Source: Poa pratensis (Eukaryota > Streptophyta > Magnoliopsida > Poales > Poaceae). From it: a DNA stretch of 64,000 bases. The stretch is from contig CAMZMU010000080.1 of the NCBI GenBank assembly GCA_947311845.1, forward strand, positions 20,214,132 to 20,278,131, written 5' to 3'. Below are positions 20,691-31,961 of this stretch, in pieces. Under the pieces are notes generated by a model. That model worked only from the letters and a program-made list of their open reading frames with translations, did not search any database and was not told the origin of the DNA. Position 1 is the first letter of the stretch. The number at the start of each line of letters is the position of its first letter. Both the position numbers and the translations under genes were made by a program.

Positions 20691-22215
20691 ATAGCCATAT
20701 CAAACCTACCATGAATCCGGACATGATCCAAACATTTATTGAGACGTGGGTACGCATACCCAGTTTCGTGATGAGCTCATTTAACATCAATGTTTTTTGC
20801 ATTCCAGACCATTTGTTATTTTTTCAATTATTTTGATTTGAACTATTGTTGTGATTTGGATTATTTTTGCATTGTGTGATGTTTAAACATTAATAATTTT
20901 GATTTGAATTATTTGAGCTACCCCATTGCCCCGGTGACAACTGGGGAATGTACGCAATATTTTTGTCTTGTATACACACAAAATCCACCCCACTCGGTTG
21001 TCTGCCGTGTTTGATGGTCGGAGTTCCTCACTCCCTGTACAAGATATCATAAAACAACAACACAACAACAAAATCATCCAATGCAGGTTGTGTATCTCGG
21101 AAGTTATGTAAGAATTTATTAAGCCCAACAACTCTCACGGCTTCACCATGCGCGAGCGCTATATATACACCTCATCCTCGCCCAAACAACCCATCAAGCT
21201 GCTATATGGTTCACCCACATTGAAAATGCAATATGTTTCGTTACAACAAATAGTTACTACTAGCAGTTCACAAAATCATGGAAATGATGAATGAAGAGCT
21301 GAAAAAAATCAAGAATAATAGGGAGTAGTAGACACCGGGAAATGAGCCATCGTTCTCGAGCTAGCATGCAATATTCTGCGTCTTTGTGTTCTCTCCAAGA
21401 GCTTAAAAGAATGTCCATGTTGATAGACAATCCGTGTAAGGGAAACCATGCCCCGGTTTCCCACGCATTGGAAGCTTTCAGGCATTCAAACACGGGCAAC
21501 TAGATCATCCAGATTGGCGCTCAACAGGTCGACCACAATCACGTGCTGTGAAAGAGGGTCTGCTTGTGAGGTTTTGGTATTGAGGCTTGGGTAGTGCTTT
21601 ATGGGAATGATGTTAAGGTTGCCTAGCATTTCGGATTGTTTTGGTGGTTGTAGATGGGCCTGGATTGTCCCCTTAGGGATGAACTTCAGTTCTATTCCTG
21701 TCAAAACAACTACAGCGATGAAATGGTCTTGTTTATGTAACAATTCTAGTAATTTCTTATCCTGCCCAATAATATGCCAATGGAATCAATGAAAAGTTAT
21801 TTCTAAAATTTGCACCAAGAAATAGACTTGTTAATTAGATAGATCATTAACCATTCATATGTATAAGTCGTCTCGGAGATCGGCAAAACTTGTGTAACTT
21901 TGACTATTAAAGTACTTCAAATTATTCACATGATAAGGCGGAAGTAATATTTTTGAGATTTGCTATGAGAAATGTACATAAAATTATTTTCTTTTATATA
22001 TACGTATAAAATACAATGGTAAAAAAGTGTATATTGGAGACAATGCCAATATATAAAACATCATGTGTTTATGAACATAATCAAAGATTGAAAGGAAGAG
22101 AAATTCATCTGCCCACATATCATAACACTGGCACCAGACAATAATAAGCACGATTAATTACCTTTCCACTTAGTCGTCAACTTCCGCAGGATCTATCCCA
22201 CTAGTGAATTCTTTA
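20691..22215. other. Intergenic AT-rich DNA
   Basis: The first 200 bases still resemble the Harbinger C terminus (QTFIETWVRIPSF). After that no gene is supported. A TATA-like string (CTATATATAC) at about 21160 precedes a short GC-richer stretch, and minus-strand open frames at 21260-21743 have no family I can name. Confidence 0.3.
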
Positions 22216-23359
22216 GGGAAAATTGGTTATTACCCATATATAAGTTCACTAGCCTTGGATATGTACCCAAAGTTCATCGTACATGGGTAAAATACCGACT
22301 AGGGAATTGGATGCGAAAAAGTAACACTTAGCCCCTCCATTAGCAGGCAAGAAATGACAATACTTTCCCCGACTAATAAACCAGAGATGATCATGAACCG
22401 CTGACTGGTTCAGTTTTGATCGGCTAGATCAGAAACTCAAGTTGGGTCATCTTGAGCGTAGGTGGCACCGTCCACCGACGGCGTCGCTGCCATTCCCGCC
22501 CGTCATCAAAGTAGTCTCCACCGTCCGTACTTCGCCCGTGTTTTTTCAGTTCTGCTCATTTTGGTATTCTTGTACTTCCCAAAATTCATGCATGTTGTCT
22601 ACTGGGTTCTAGTGAGTTCGACTTGATTAATATTGTTTAGTGAGTTGCGACTTGGTTAATGTTATGGTTCAAAATCCTGAGGGCGTCGTCTTGTTTTTTG
22701 AAACGGAAAAAAAAACAAGACGACGCCCAATTGTCGTCTTGAAGATGGTGATTCCTATGTGCTTTCTCGTGGGCTGGGCTCACACGACATCGTGGTTGGC
22801 AGCGGCCAATTGTCGATGTGGAGGTTCCGTGTGGCGTCAGCGGACTTGGCAACGACGATGTTGATGAGCAATGGTGTGGTCGCGGCAAGATCATGTTAGT
22901 GCTCCGGCGCGTCCGAGTGTCTTCGTGCTGATCTCTCTAGGCTGTGAAGTCGAAGCCGCTATGTTCCTCAAGCCTCTGCATTTGAGCGGTGTACGATGAC
23001 CGGCATGGGCAGTCCGGTGGTGAAGATCTTCTTCGGCGCAGGTCTTGCGCATCTCCTTTTCGGAGCTCTCCAGCAGAATCGGAGTTGTCTGCCTCTACAC
23101 GAAGAGTCGTCTGTTTGGCATAGGCCGGCGCGGGCTTCTCGACGCGACTTCGGTGACGGTCTCCTTGGCGGTCTTCTGGTGAAGTCGGAGTCGCTGCAGG
23201 TGTGCAGCTTGATGACGATGACACCGGGGGCAACCTCGACGACGACTCTAGCTTCGGTGGTGTGTGTGCAGCTTGTGTGGGTAGCCAGGGTGGCTGTGTA
23301 TGCCCTCGCGACGGTCGTGTTCCATGACGGTCGTCGAGAGTGTTGTTTCGGTTTTAGAC

Positions 23360-23440
23360 CAGTTTCCCGCTAATTAACCGGCCAATTCCCACTTCTTATT
23401 ATTTAATGAAAATGGCAAGTCTTTTGCCTCGGTTTCAATG
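23360..23440 (+). repeat. LINE-like 3' tail
   Basis: The GC-rich open stretch ends in TTATTTAATGAAAATGGCAAG and TTTTGCCTCGGTTTCAA, a layout I associate with 3' ends of grass LINEs. No reverse transcriptase is present and borders are undefined. Confidence 0.25.
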
Positions 23441-23448
23441 GTTCAACT

Positions 23449-24255
23449 CACTGGCGGACGCAGAGGGTGGGCCGGGTGGGCCGTGGCCCACCCAGAAATT
23501 TTGAAGATTTTCTTTTACCTACTACGATTCAGACTCCAGAAACCATAATTCGGCCACTTGAGTGAGCGACGAGCAGCCAGGCGAGCGAGCGAACAGGAGT
23601 TCCTCAAATCCTATGATCCTATCCTAACGCAGCCTCTAGCAGTCCAGCTCCAGCGCCGCCCGCACTCGCCGGCTGCTCGGCCGGTCGCCCGTCGTGTCGC
23701 TCGCCGCTTGGCCCGCGGTCACTTGACCAGAGCTGCAGTATGTCAGTTTCCAGCACCTGATCGAGCCGGAGCGGCCAGCAGCCAACCGGAGGCCGAAAAT
23801 TCCCAACTATTTTCTAACTTTTGTCTGGATGTCCGCCTGTTGTGCCTTGATGCCCGCCTGTTGAATGCAGCCGTCATGTTTTGCCTGAAATGGCTAAATT
23901 CCCAACTTATTTCTAATTTTTGCTTGTGCCGAAGCTAGGAGTACTACACTACTTGTGTTAATTGTTATTATGGACTGATATTTTCAAAATCCCCACTAAT
24001 ATTTGCTCGTGTTTGTTGTAATTGTGGAATTGATTATGAAGACAAATGGTCATAATGTAAGACTTTGTTCATGTTTTCAACTATTTGTATAAGAGTCATG
24101 CACATTACAAATATATATATACTGAACTACAATGTTATGAATTCGATTGGCTATTTATGTTATTCATTTGACAATTTTTTATACTACATATATAGGCTCG
24201 TGGGATTTTTTTTTTAGTATGCCCACCCTCCAGTTTTTTTCTGGGTCCGCCACTG
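23449..24255. mobile_element. Non-autonomous hAT element
   Basis: The 807-bp element has an exact 8-bp target duplication GTTCAACT (23441-23448 and 24256-24263) and inverted termini CACTGGCGGACGCAG / CAGTGGCGGACCCAG. Eight-base duplications and CAGTGGCGGA-type ends identify hAT. Inside is an open frame of 126 codons (23558-23938) rich in Arg and Ala with no recognised domain, probably non-coding remains. Confidence 0.88.
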
Positions 24256-24532
24256 GTTCAACTGTTCAAGAAAATTAACCTATGTCACTGTTCATTTTTG
24301 TATTCATGGTGAAGAAGTATATTAACAAGAGATTACTATAAAGAGCGATTCAATCTAGAAGGAAAGAATGAACCATCAACTGGGCGCAGCGATTCAATCT
24401 AAAGTGTCTTTTTCCTCGAGCAATTAAAAGGTTAGACTGTCTAGTTTACAGAAAACACCTTCCAAGTAAATCATAAAGAGATTTAATCTTTTTTATGGCT
24501 AGTGAACTTATGGGTAAATAATCAATTTTCCC

Positions 24533-26014
24533 AAATTTTTAACCTGTAAGCCAAATTTGTCAAGACCGGCACAATAGGAAAAACATACGAATCCAGTTAT
24601 CAAAATCATCAGAAGCCATGAACAGTAACTTGTTTATGCAACAAAAAAAAGGAAAACACTATGCCTCCGTCGACTTACAAATAGTAGAGTTGATAACTGT
24701 CAGATCAAGGTTTTCTAGTCCCTTCTGCACTTGCACAAATTCTGAACTTTGGTCATCGCATGATTCTCAGCTCGCTTAAGAAATAGCCGAGAGAAAAAAA
24801 ATTATGGTATCTCTAGTCAACACGCCCACACTCCACCATCACACCAAGAGGTAGTTCTCCATAAATTCTTGCTTCATCAAAGGTAATAAAAATTCATGCC
24901 ATATTTAACCATGTACGGCAAATGAACCATTGGTAACCTTAACAGAGAGGCAAATGTGGATTTCTTCCCATTACAGATTCAATTTACATACAACTGATTA
25001 CGAATCTTACAGTATCCACTTGCAGTTTACCGTAAGTCTGAACTGATGCACCCTCATTCTCTACAAAAAAAACTTTTCATGTTCACGGAGATGCCGGAAG
25101 TATATATGGCAGATACTTCTGGGGAACCGGTGTCGATGCAGTGTGCTGCTAGATTATGTTCTGCAAATATGCATGAATGAATAGTTGTCAGTACAAATCA
25201 AGCTGAATCTACTTGGGCTATGTAAGAGCAAATACGCAGAATGAATAGTAGTCAGTTCAACATAGTAAATACTACAGAGTTTTCAAAAGAGGAATAAACT
25301 CCTAAAAAGTTCAGGACGACATATCTCCAACATGTCAGGGAATGTTCTGCAAATAGACGTGCGTGAATAGTAGCAGTAAGGATGTAACAAGAAAGGCTAT
25401 CACAGGGACTTCAAGACAAGTCACAGCAGAAAATATTGCTGAAACAGAAGAATCATATGTAAAAACCTTGTGGTATTCTCTCAGGTTTTTTTAGTGTCGG
25501 TCGTTAAGAGTCCTTTTCTGAGAAATATTTTTTACGACACCTGTTCTGAGAACTTCAACAATAAGAAATCGTAGTCTTGATAGTGCTTCCGTGAGCAATT
25601 TGACATATCAGAAATTGTAGAGGTGTGCTAATGCTCTTCCTAGATGGAGTTCTTCTATTATTACATACCTTTGGGCTTTACTATCTCTTGCTGCAGTGTG
25701 TTGCATCTAATAGTTAATTGTTAGATATTACGATTATCTGGACTTTACAGCATTGTCAATTCTCATATGTTGTACAACAAATAGACTTTGCATTATTTAT
25801 CAAAAAGTATCAGTTCCATTTCTTTTGTCTACATATTATGTATGGCCACTTGGCTCCAGCAGCTTAAACGTCATATAGATGAATCCAGTCCCCTTTTTTC
25901 CATGGAGATAGAGGACAGGACTTAAAAAGCTAGACACATAGGCATTATTCGTTGTCCACCATAAAAAGGCTTCTTTAGTTTGACTCTGTGCCTCTGTTAA
26001 ATCCCTGGTTCATG
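24533..26014. other. AT-rich intergenic DNA
   Basis: No open frame, RNA gene or defined repeat could be supported. Short minus-strand exon-like pieces near 24690-24790 and 25085-25150 are too short to name. Confidence 0.3.
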
Positions 26015-26440
26015 TGTAACACCCCGACCATCCCCATTCCCCAGGCCGACAGCTCTCTAGGATCTCTAAACTGGCCGCATAGACCAACACTAGTCTTTCA
26101 TGCGCACGTTGTCCTCACCCGTGTGCACCCGTAATGAACTTCCTAGTCGGTCACCCATCCCCAAATTGCTCCGAGCAAACCACGCTTAACCTGAAGCTTC
26201 GATATGAGCTTACAGAAAAGAAGATGCACCTTGTTAACATTAATATTCTGTCAATTCTACTAAGCCCCGGGTTAGTATGTCACACCCCCGCCTATGTCTC
26301 CATTTTGTTTCTTCTTTTCTTTCCTTTGGGTGTGTGTTTGCTGCTGCCCCAGCATTTCGTTCGTTTCGAGACTCGTGTTGGTTGTATCGGGTGGATGCTA
26401 TATTAATATAGTGGGGCTACGGCCTATTTCGTATGTCACA
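26015..26440 (-). repeat. Cassandra-type LTR containing 5S rRNA-like sequence
   Basis: On the minus strand the segment begins TGTGACATAC after a purine-rich TTTTGGGAG and ends GGGGTGTTACA. Between about 26210 and 26130 it reads GGTTAAGCGTGG, then GGATGGGTGACC, then GGAAGTTC. These match, in order and spacing, the internal promoter and 3' part of plant 5S rRNA. LTRs with embedded 5S are the hallmark of Cassandra TRIM elements. A LINE fragment is inserted in it (26286-26430). The partner LTR is not present. Confidence 0.7.
26286..26430 (+). mobile_element. 5'-truncated LINE fragment nested in the Cassandra LTR
   Basis: The 145-bp insert is flanked by an 11-bp duplication GTATGTCACAC (26275-26285 and 26431-26441). 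It contains TTCGTTTCGAGACTCGTGTTG and TTAATATAGTGGGGC, which resemble the 3' end of Triticeae LINEs. Its removal restores a continuous Cassandra LTR. Confidence 0.55.
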
Positions 26441-26561
26441 CTCCCAAAAGAACGACGTCTTTGTTGGTCAACCCCAAGTCAGGAACGTCCCATCCAGGGC
26501 CGGCATATGTCCCACATGTCCGCGCCCCTGACCCACACACGCCCGTGTAATTGCAAGGGTC

Positions 26562-26574
26562 GGCTCTGATACCA
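26562..26574 (-). other. Primer-binding site of the Cassandra-like element
   Basis: The minus strand reads TGGTATCAGAGCC, complementary to initiator tRNA-Met. It stands 120 bases upstream of the 5S-containing LTR on that strand, as in short TRIM elements. The LTR expected on its other side is replaced by the outer end of the large inverted repeat. Confidence 0.65.
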
Positions 26575-27733
26575 AATAGCGACTCGCCTGGTAGGATCCA
26601 ACCCATGTGCATCCACTGTATAGTCCAAGTTGATTTGCTAGCCCGTACATTCACGAGCTGAATATCACAATCATATCTTTATTTATTTTTGCGAATATCT
26701 TTATTACAACGTTGGAAGGTTTGAATACATAGTCATTATTACATCAGAAATCCCCGTAGGCCAAATAGCAGCAGAAAAAGGTAAAGTAGTGACTCCAACG
26801 AATATGCCCCCATGCAATCTGCTGGAGTATGGCGATCCTAGGCATCACTCTCCACGTTACTCACTGTCATCTTAGCATAGCAAATAGCAGTTGAGTACAC
26901 CGAATGTACTCGCAAGTCTACATAAAAAATGAATAAAAAAACCTACTAATACATAAAGTTGACAAAAAAATGACTTACTGTTTGCGCAAAAAAGTTTTAT
27001 TTATCAGTAAGATTTCCAAACATTTCCTTAATCATAATTTTTTGTAAAACCTTTTATAAACGATATATCGCTAGAATGAGGCATACGAGAGCCATACAAG
27101 GTCATAAATTTACTCCAGCTAACCTATCTTCTATCTTCTATTAGAGTAGTATAGAATCATAAGATTTCCCAACAAACGCTCATGATAGTAGTATAGCATC
27201 ATAAGTATTTTTAAAAGAGATTTTGATTCTGAAAACGAAGATGAGAAGAGACATTCCCTAATCCATTTACTCAGTTGTTCACCCTTGACCGTGGGAACTA
27301 CTAATCGATTAGTTTACACTTTGCAGAGGTTGTACACATTTCCCAACATTACACGACCATCCGTCTTGTCTTACCTCTCATTTGTGCAAGACTGTGACAT
27401 AAACTTCCGTAGTCGGCGAACTATCTATTTATGGGCCCACCCCGTGCCAAAATTGGTAATTACTACGCTAGAACTCTAATAGCATGTGATTGCACAAATA
27501 ACTATGTAAAGGAAGAATTAAGTTTTTTCTTCTTTTGGGGCCCTTGGGCGGCAGTCCCCATCAATCCTAAGTCTATCGGAGCCATATCAACTATTCAACT
27601 CTAGGTCATGACCTTAGGCTTGAACACGTCAGAAAAACATTTTAGTAAGTTATTTTTAAAATTCAAAATTTCCTTTATACCTTATCTATCAATTTTCAAA
27701 TTATTGATTATTTTCCCTTCAAAACATGTAGAT

Positions 27734-28374
27734 GGCCATCGACATGTTCACCCACCACATTCAGAGGGAAAACGAGTTTGGACGACAGTTGCAAGACGTG
27801 TGCGAAAAGCTGGAGTTGAGTTGCCACGCGTAGAGTTCTTTGGAGAGAGGTACCAGATATATGGTATTCTAGAGAATTGGGTCATCCTGATTAAGGTACG
27901 TGAGAGGTTCCGCGCTTCGGGCGCCTCATGGCAAGATGGTCTAAACTCTGCTGCCCAGTAGACCCTTGAGCGCCTATGCAAGATCTATGAAGCAAATCTG
28001 GTGGATACCGTCTTTGAGATGCTTGGCCAGAGGACCTGCTTTGGGAGCAAACTAGTATTCCTTCTTACATTGGTGGATTACGACGCCTCTACTGCGTCTA
28101 GGGGCATATTTCTGCTTCGGATAACTTTACCTATGAGACGAGGGACGCAATGGACGCCGCAAGAGTGAAATGTAACTCTTTAAGGAGGAGCGTCGACACC
28201 TACAAGAGAAGGTTGCCGTGCTCCAAGGAAAGGTAGAGGATCAGAAGACGAAGATAGATACGCTTGAGGTTAGGGTCTCCATTCTGGAGGAGGAGGAGAT
28301 TGAGGAGGCCAAGGATGAAGGAGAACATCTCCAAGACATCCTCGACAACGATGCACTCATCAGCGACGACGATG
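27734..28374 (+). pseudogene. Degraded ORF of unknown TE family, arm 1
   Basis: The translation in changing frames runs IDMFTHHIQRENEFGRQLQD, EFFGERYQIYGILENWVIL, LERLCKIYEANLVDTVF, and a coiled-coil-like end with KTKIDTLEVRVSILEEE and ILDNDALISDDDD. Stops occur at about 27828 and 27958. The same protein is encoded inversely in arm 2. I do not recognise the family; a heptad-rich C terminus and acidic end are visible. Confidence 0.5.
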
Positions 28375-28427
28375 ATTCTCTACGCCATATTCAGGCTCGC
28401 TCTCATGACTATCGGGGTATCGTAGCC

Positions 28428-29070
28428 ATCGTCGTCGCTAATGAGTGTATCGTTGTCGAGGCGGTTTTGGAGTTGTTCTCCTTCATTGTTAGCCTCCTCA
28501 AGCTCCTCTGTCAAAGTGGAGATCATGTCCTTGAGCGTCTCTATCTTGGTATTTTGCTCATCTACCTTCATTGGAGAGTGTCAACCTTCTGCTGCAGGTG
28601 TCGACGCTCGCCTTCAGAAGGTAAATTTCTTCTCTTACATCTGGTGCATCCCTCGTCTCATAGGCAAAGTGATCCTAAACTGAAATGTGCCGCTAGACGC
28701 AATAGAGGCGTCGTGGAAAGCTAGTTGGCTGCCCAAAGCATGTCCTCTGGCCAAACATCTCAAAGGCGGTATCCACTATATTTACTTCATAGAGCTTGCA
28801 TAGGCGCCCAAGGGACTTCTGTGCAGTAGAGTTCACACCATCTTGACATGAGGTGTCTACGGTGCCTAAGTTGAAGCCATTCATACAAGAACCTCTCACG
28901 TCCGTGTAGCTTAACCAGGATGACTCAAGCCTCTATAAGACCATCTCTCTAGTACCTCTTTCCAAAGAACACGTGTGGCAACTCCAGCTTCTCATACAGG
29001 TCTTGCAACAACCGTCAAAACTCGCTTTCCCTCAATGTGTTGGGTCAACATGTCGACTGCAATCTACAGG
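28428..29070 (-). pseudogene. Degraded ORF of unknown TE family, arm 2
   Basis: This is the inverted homologue of the arm 1 ORF: LGRLCKLYEVNIVDTAFEMF, ETRDAPD, TKIETLKDMISTLTEELEEA and RLDNDTLISDDDGYD are seen on the minus strand with several stops and frameshifts. It is somewhat diverged from arm 1, so the arms did not arise yesterday. Confidence 0.5.
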
Positions 29071-30216
29071 TTTTGAAGAGTAATCTTGAAAATTTATAAA
29101 CAAGGTATAAAGGAAATTTTTGTATTTTAAGAATAACTTATTAAAATAGTTTGTTTCACAAACACGTCCAAGCCTAAGGTCACGAGACCAAGAGTCAACA
29201 TGGCTACGAAGACTAAAGAATAGTGGGGATCACAACCCAGGGACCTGAAAAAAAGAATAAGCTTAAGTCTTGCTTTACCCGATTATTTCGTAAGACCACA
29301 TGCTATTATGGGCTCTGGTGTAGTAATTACCTAGTGAAACCTACTTACGGGACCGGGACCGTCATCGGTATGAGATTTTATCTATTTTGGCACGGGCGTG
29401 CCCAGAAATAGGTAGTTAGCTATTTGGGAAAGCTTATGTCACGCCTATTCTGGACAAACATGCTATGACAAAATGGATTTTCATGTCATGTGGGGAAATG
29501 TGTACAACCTCTACGGAGTGTAGAACTAATCGATTAGCCGTGCCCACGGTCAAAGGCGAAGCACTAAGTAAATGGATTTGGGAATGTCTCTTCTCATATT
29601 TGTTTTCAGAATCAAAATCTGTTTTAAAAATATTTATAACCCTATACGGTTCTCATGAGTTGGTTTTTGCGGAAATCCTATGATCCGATACGGGCTCGCA
29701 TAGGAGATAGGTTAGCTGGAGTAAACGTGTATGGCTCTCATAAGCCTCCTTCTAGCCTATATCATTTATAAAGGTTTACACAAAATTGGGATTAAGCCAA
29801 ATGTTTGAAAATCTTACTTAGAAATAAAACTTGTTTTGCGCAAACAACTAAATCCAATAAGCCATTTCCTTTGCCAACATTATCCATGTATTAGTAGGTT
29901 TATTTTTCATTTTTGGTGTAGACTTACGAGCACAACGTACTCAACTGCTGCTTGTCATGTGCAGATGATAGTGACAAAACGTGGAGATTGATGCCTAGGA
30001 TCATGATACTCATGTGTCATATTTGCTAGAGCCCCTACTTTATAGTTTTTTTGCTGCTATTTGGCATACGGGCTTTCTAATATAATAATGACTATGTATT
30101 CAAACCTTTGCAAGGTTGTAATAAAGATATGATTGTGATATTCATCTCGTGAATGTGCGCGCTAGCAATCCCCTGAGACTAGTACATTGGATGCACATAG
30201 GCTTGGATCCTACCAG

Positions 30217-31327
30217 GTCCGGGTTGCCACAATGTCTTTCCAATAGATATATACCCGAAATTCCCTATCTATTTAGTTACCAGCCCCTCTTTCAAATGAA
30301 TTGCTGGCATACATGAAGCATATTTACTACATGTTATCGGAATGTTCTCTTCAATTGTATATGATTACAACTTGTGACAAACCATACATTTTTATATGAT
30401 GTTCCGGATAACCAAATTGTATGTTGTAATAAAACACTTCCAGAACCTGTCATTTTTATGTGATGCTCCACATTTTTTGAGTGTTTTTTCGGCTTACATT
30501 ACATGAAGAGGTGCTACTGCGAGGCGGCCGACAGCTTGACTGCTTGAGATAATCTTTGTTCGGCAGCCCCAACATTATTGCTATTACCATTACCACTAAT
30601 TCAGTGCCTATAGTCGCATTCATAAAAAAAACAGTTCTTATGGTCAACCTGAAGGGAGCTATGACAATTTCCAGTTTCCATACTAACCTATTGCACCATT
30701 AATGCTAAAATTCTTAACTTCAACTGTTCATTTATTTTTGTTAGTTTGATCCAAAAAAGGGTCCTAAAACTTCACCTTACCGATGGTCCTTTCAGGCATA
30801 GCCCTAATGTTTTAGTTAAGCCAATTGCCAAATCTATAATCACAACATAATTTGATGATTCGCTACGTACCTAATCCTTCATTGTGGTAATGGCAATGCC
30901 ACACTAACTGATTAAGCCAAACTTACGAACGATCCTCAACAAATGGGTCTACATTTATAGTTGAACTGAAAGTACTGAAGCAATAGGCTCATCGCAACAA
31001 CAACAAAAACACTGGCGTAGGTGGATGCTAGTAAGGCATAAACAAATTTAAAGTCAGGTTTTCTGCTGGATCGGATAACTACAAGCAAATTGAAATGCTA
31101 AAGCTTAAATCCGAACAGTCTGAGGTACTAACAAGCAATACAAACAGCTGAATTTGCATCAGGCTCCAAGCTGTGTCATACAATTAATACCGTAAAAGTA
31201 TGCAACTATCAAAGAGACATGATAGCTACAAGTAAGTACTCACCTAACAGTAAATTCAAAACAAAACAAAAAAAAGTACTCACCTAACAGCACGAAAGCG
31301 AGCCAGCGCCAGGGGAAGGCAGGGAGA
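30217..31327. other. Region downstream of the small membrane protein gene
   Basis: AT-rich with no supported exon. At 31234-31250 and 31274-31290 a 17-mer (minus strand CTGTTAGGTGAGTACTT) is repeated 40 bases apart. Each copy contains a strong GTGAGT splice donor, so the minus-strand gene may have an intron in its 3' untranslated region. Confidence 0.35.
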
Positions 31328-31669
31328 TCACAAGTCCGGCAAGCGCTGCGCCTGATCCTCGCGCTGCGTATCCTCCTGCAGCTGCTGCGCCTCCTTGGCC
31401 TTGGCGAGCATGTGCGCCTCGTACCTCTGCAGCCTCTCCTCCATCTTCACCTGCGCGCGCAGCACACGACAAGAAGAGGCGGAAAGTCAGCGCCGCGGCT
31501 TCGACCAACCGCGGTAGAGGGGCGGGAAGGGGGACGGAAATGGCGGGATCTGGCGTGCCTTGTAGGAGGTCTCGATGCGGTGCATGACGTAGAAGCCGAG
31601 GCCGCCGCCGAGGATGGTGCCGGCCATGATCCGTAGGTACGCCCACCGACGCGACCCGGGCGGTGCCAT
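31328..31669 (-). CDS. Small single-pass membrane protein, 77 aa, with GC-AG intron
   Basis: Two exons, 31669-31559 and 31450-31328, encode 77 residues. Exon 1 gives MAPPGSRRWAYLRIMAG, a glycine-rich hydrophobic segment (TILGGGLGFYVM, residues 18-29) and HRIETSYK. Exon 2 gives a charged helix (MEERLQRYEAHMLAKAKE) and ends RLPDL. The intron starts AAG|GC and ends GCGCAG. The nearest GT donors put the conserved helix out of frame, so a GC donor is the best reading. The layout (short basic N terminus, one membrane helix, charged coiled-coil tail) suits a small organelle, perhaps mitochondrial, membrane protein. I do not recognise the family and do not assign a function. Confidence 0.65.
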
Positions 31670-31961
31670 TGCTCGTAGAACTTGCGCCGTCGCCGACGCC
31701 TGTAGAGGTGGATGGGGTGGCTGGCTCGACGGGGATTTCGCCGACGAGCGGAGAGAGATGGAGGGGGAAGGGGAGGATGGCGACTTGGGAGGCGGCGGAA
31801 CGGTGGAGCCGTGGAGGTGGAGTGACGGCTGATGGCCGGGCTGAAACGACGGCTGCTTCTAGCCCATGGACTTCTCTAGCAAAAACCAGCAGGCCTTCTC
31901 CAGCCCAGTCCAGCCGTACGCATTCTACCACGGTACCACCCACCACACAAAAAAAAACTTA
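31670..31961 (-). promoter_or_regulatory. Upstream region of the small membrane protein gene
   Basis: GC-rich sequence directly upstream of the ATG at 31669 and ending at a Tourist-like MITE at 31962, so it is probably the 5' untranslated region and promoter. Open frames on both strands here are GC-bias artefacts. Confidence 0.4.

Larger units (their letters stand above)
22216..24532. mobile_element. Candidate TIR element (Mutator-like), non-autonomous
   Basis: Terminal inverted repeats of about 37 bp are GGGAAAATTGGTTATTACCC...AAGTTCACTAGCC on the left and, reversed, GGGAAAATTGATTATTTACCC...AAGTTCACTAGCC on the right. Flanking 9-mers AATTCTTTA and AAATTTTTA agree at 7 of 9 positions, consistent with an aged Mutator-type duplication. 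The interior has no transposase. It contains a GC-rich open stretch (22990-23370) of unknown origin ending in a LINE-like tail, and a nested hAT element. Confidence 0.55.
26587..30216. repeat. 3.6 kb near-palindrome: two 1.8 kb inverted arms with a 53-bp spacer
   Basis: Arm 1 (26587-28374) and arm 2 (28428-30216) are inverted copies at roughly 80 percent identity by eye. Matching landmarks, the second set reversed, are CCTGGTAGGATCCAA / TTGGATCCTACCAGG at the outer ends, ATTCACGAGCTGAATATC / GATATTCATCTCGTGAAT, ACTAATCGATTAG / CTAATCGATTAGT, and CTCATCAGCGACGACGATG / CATCGTCGTCGCTAATGAG at the centre. Each arm carries a degraded coding segment reading toward the centre. The arms are similar in length (1788 and 1789 bp). 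A transcript across it would form a long hairpin. Confidence 0.9.

Noticed and set aside
21486..21743. 85-codon minus-strand frame
   Set aside because: It looks mildly protein-like but matches no family I know, has no neighbouring exons with splice sites, and could be chance.
26130..26210. Functional 5S rRNA gene
   Set aside because: Only the promoter and 3' words are kept and they are diverged; position inside an LTR with TGT...ACA ends fits Cassandra instead.
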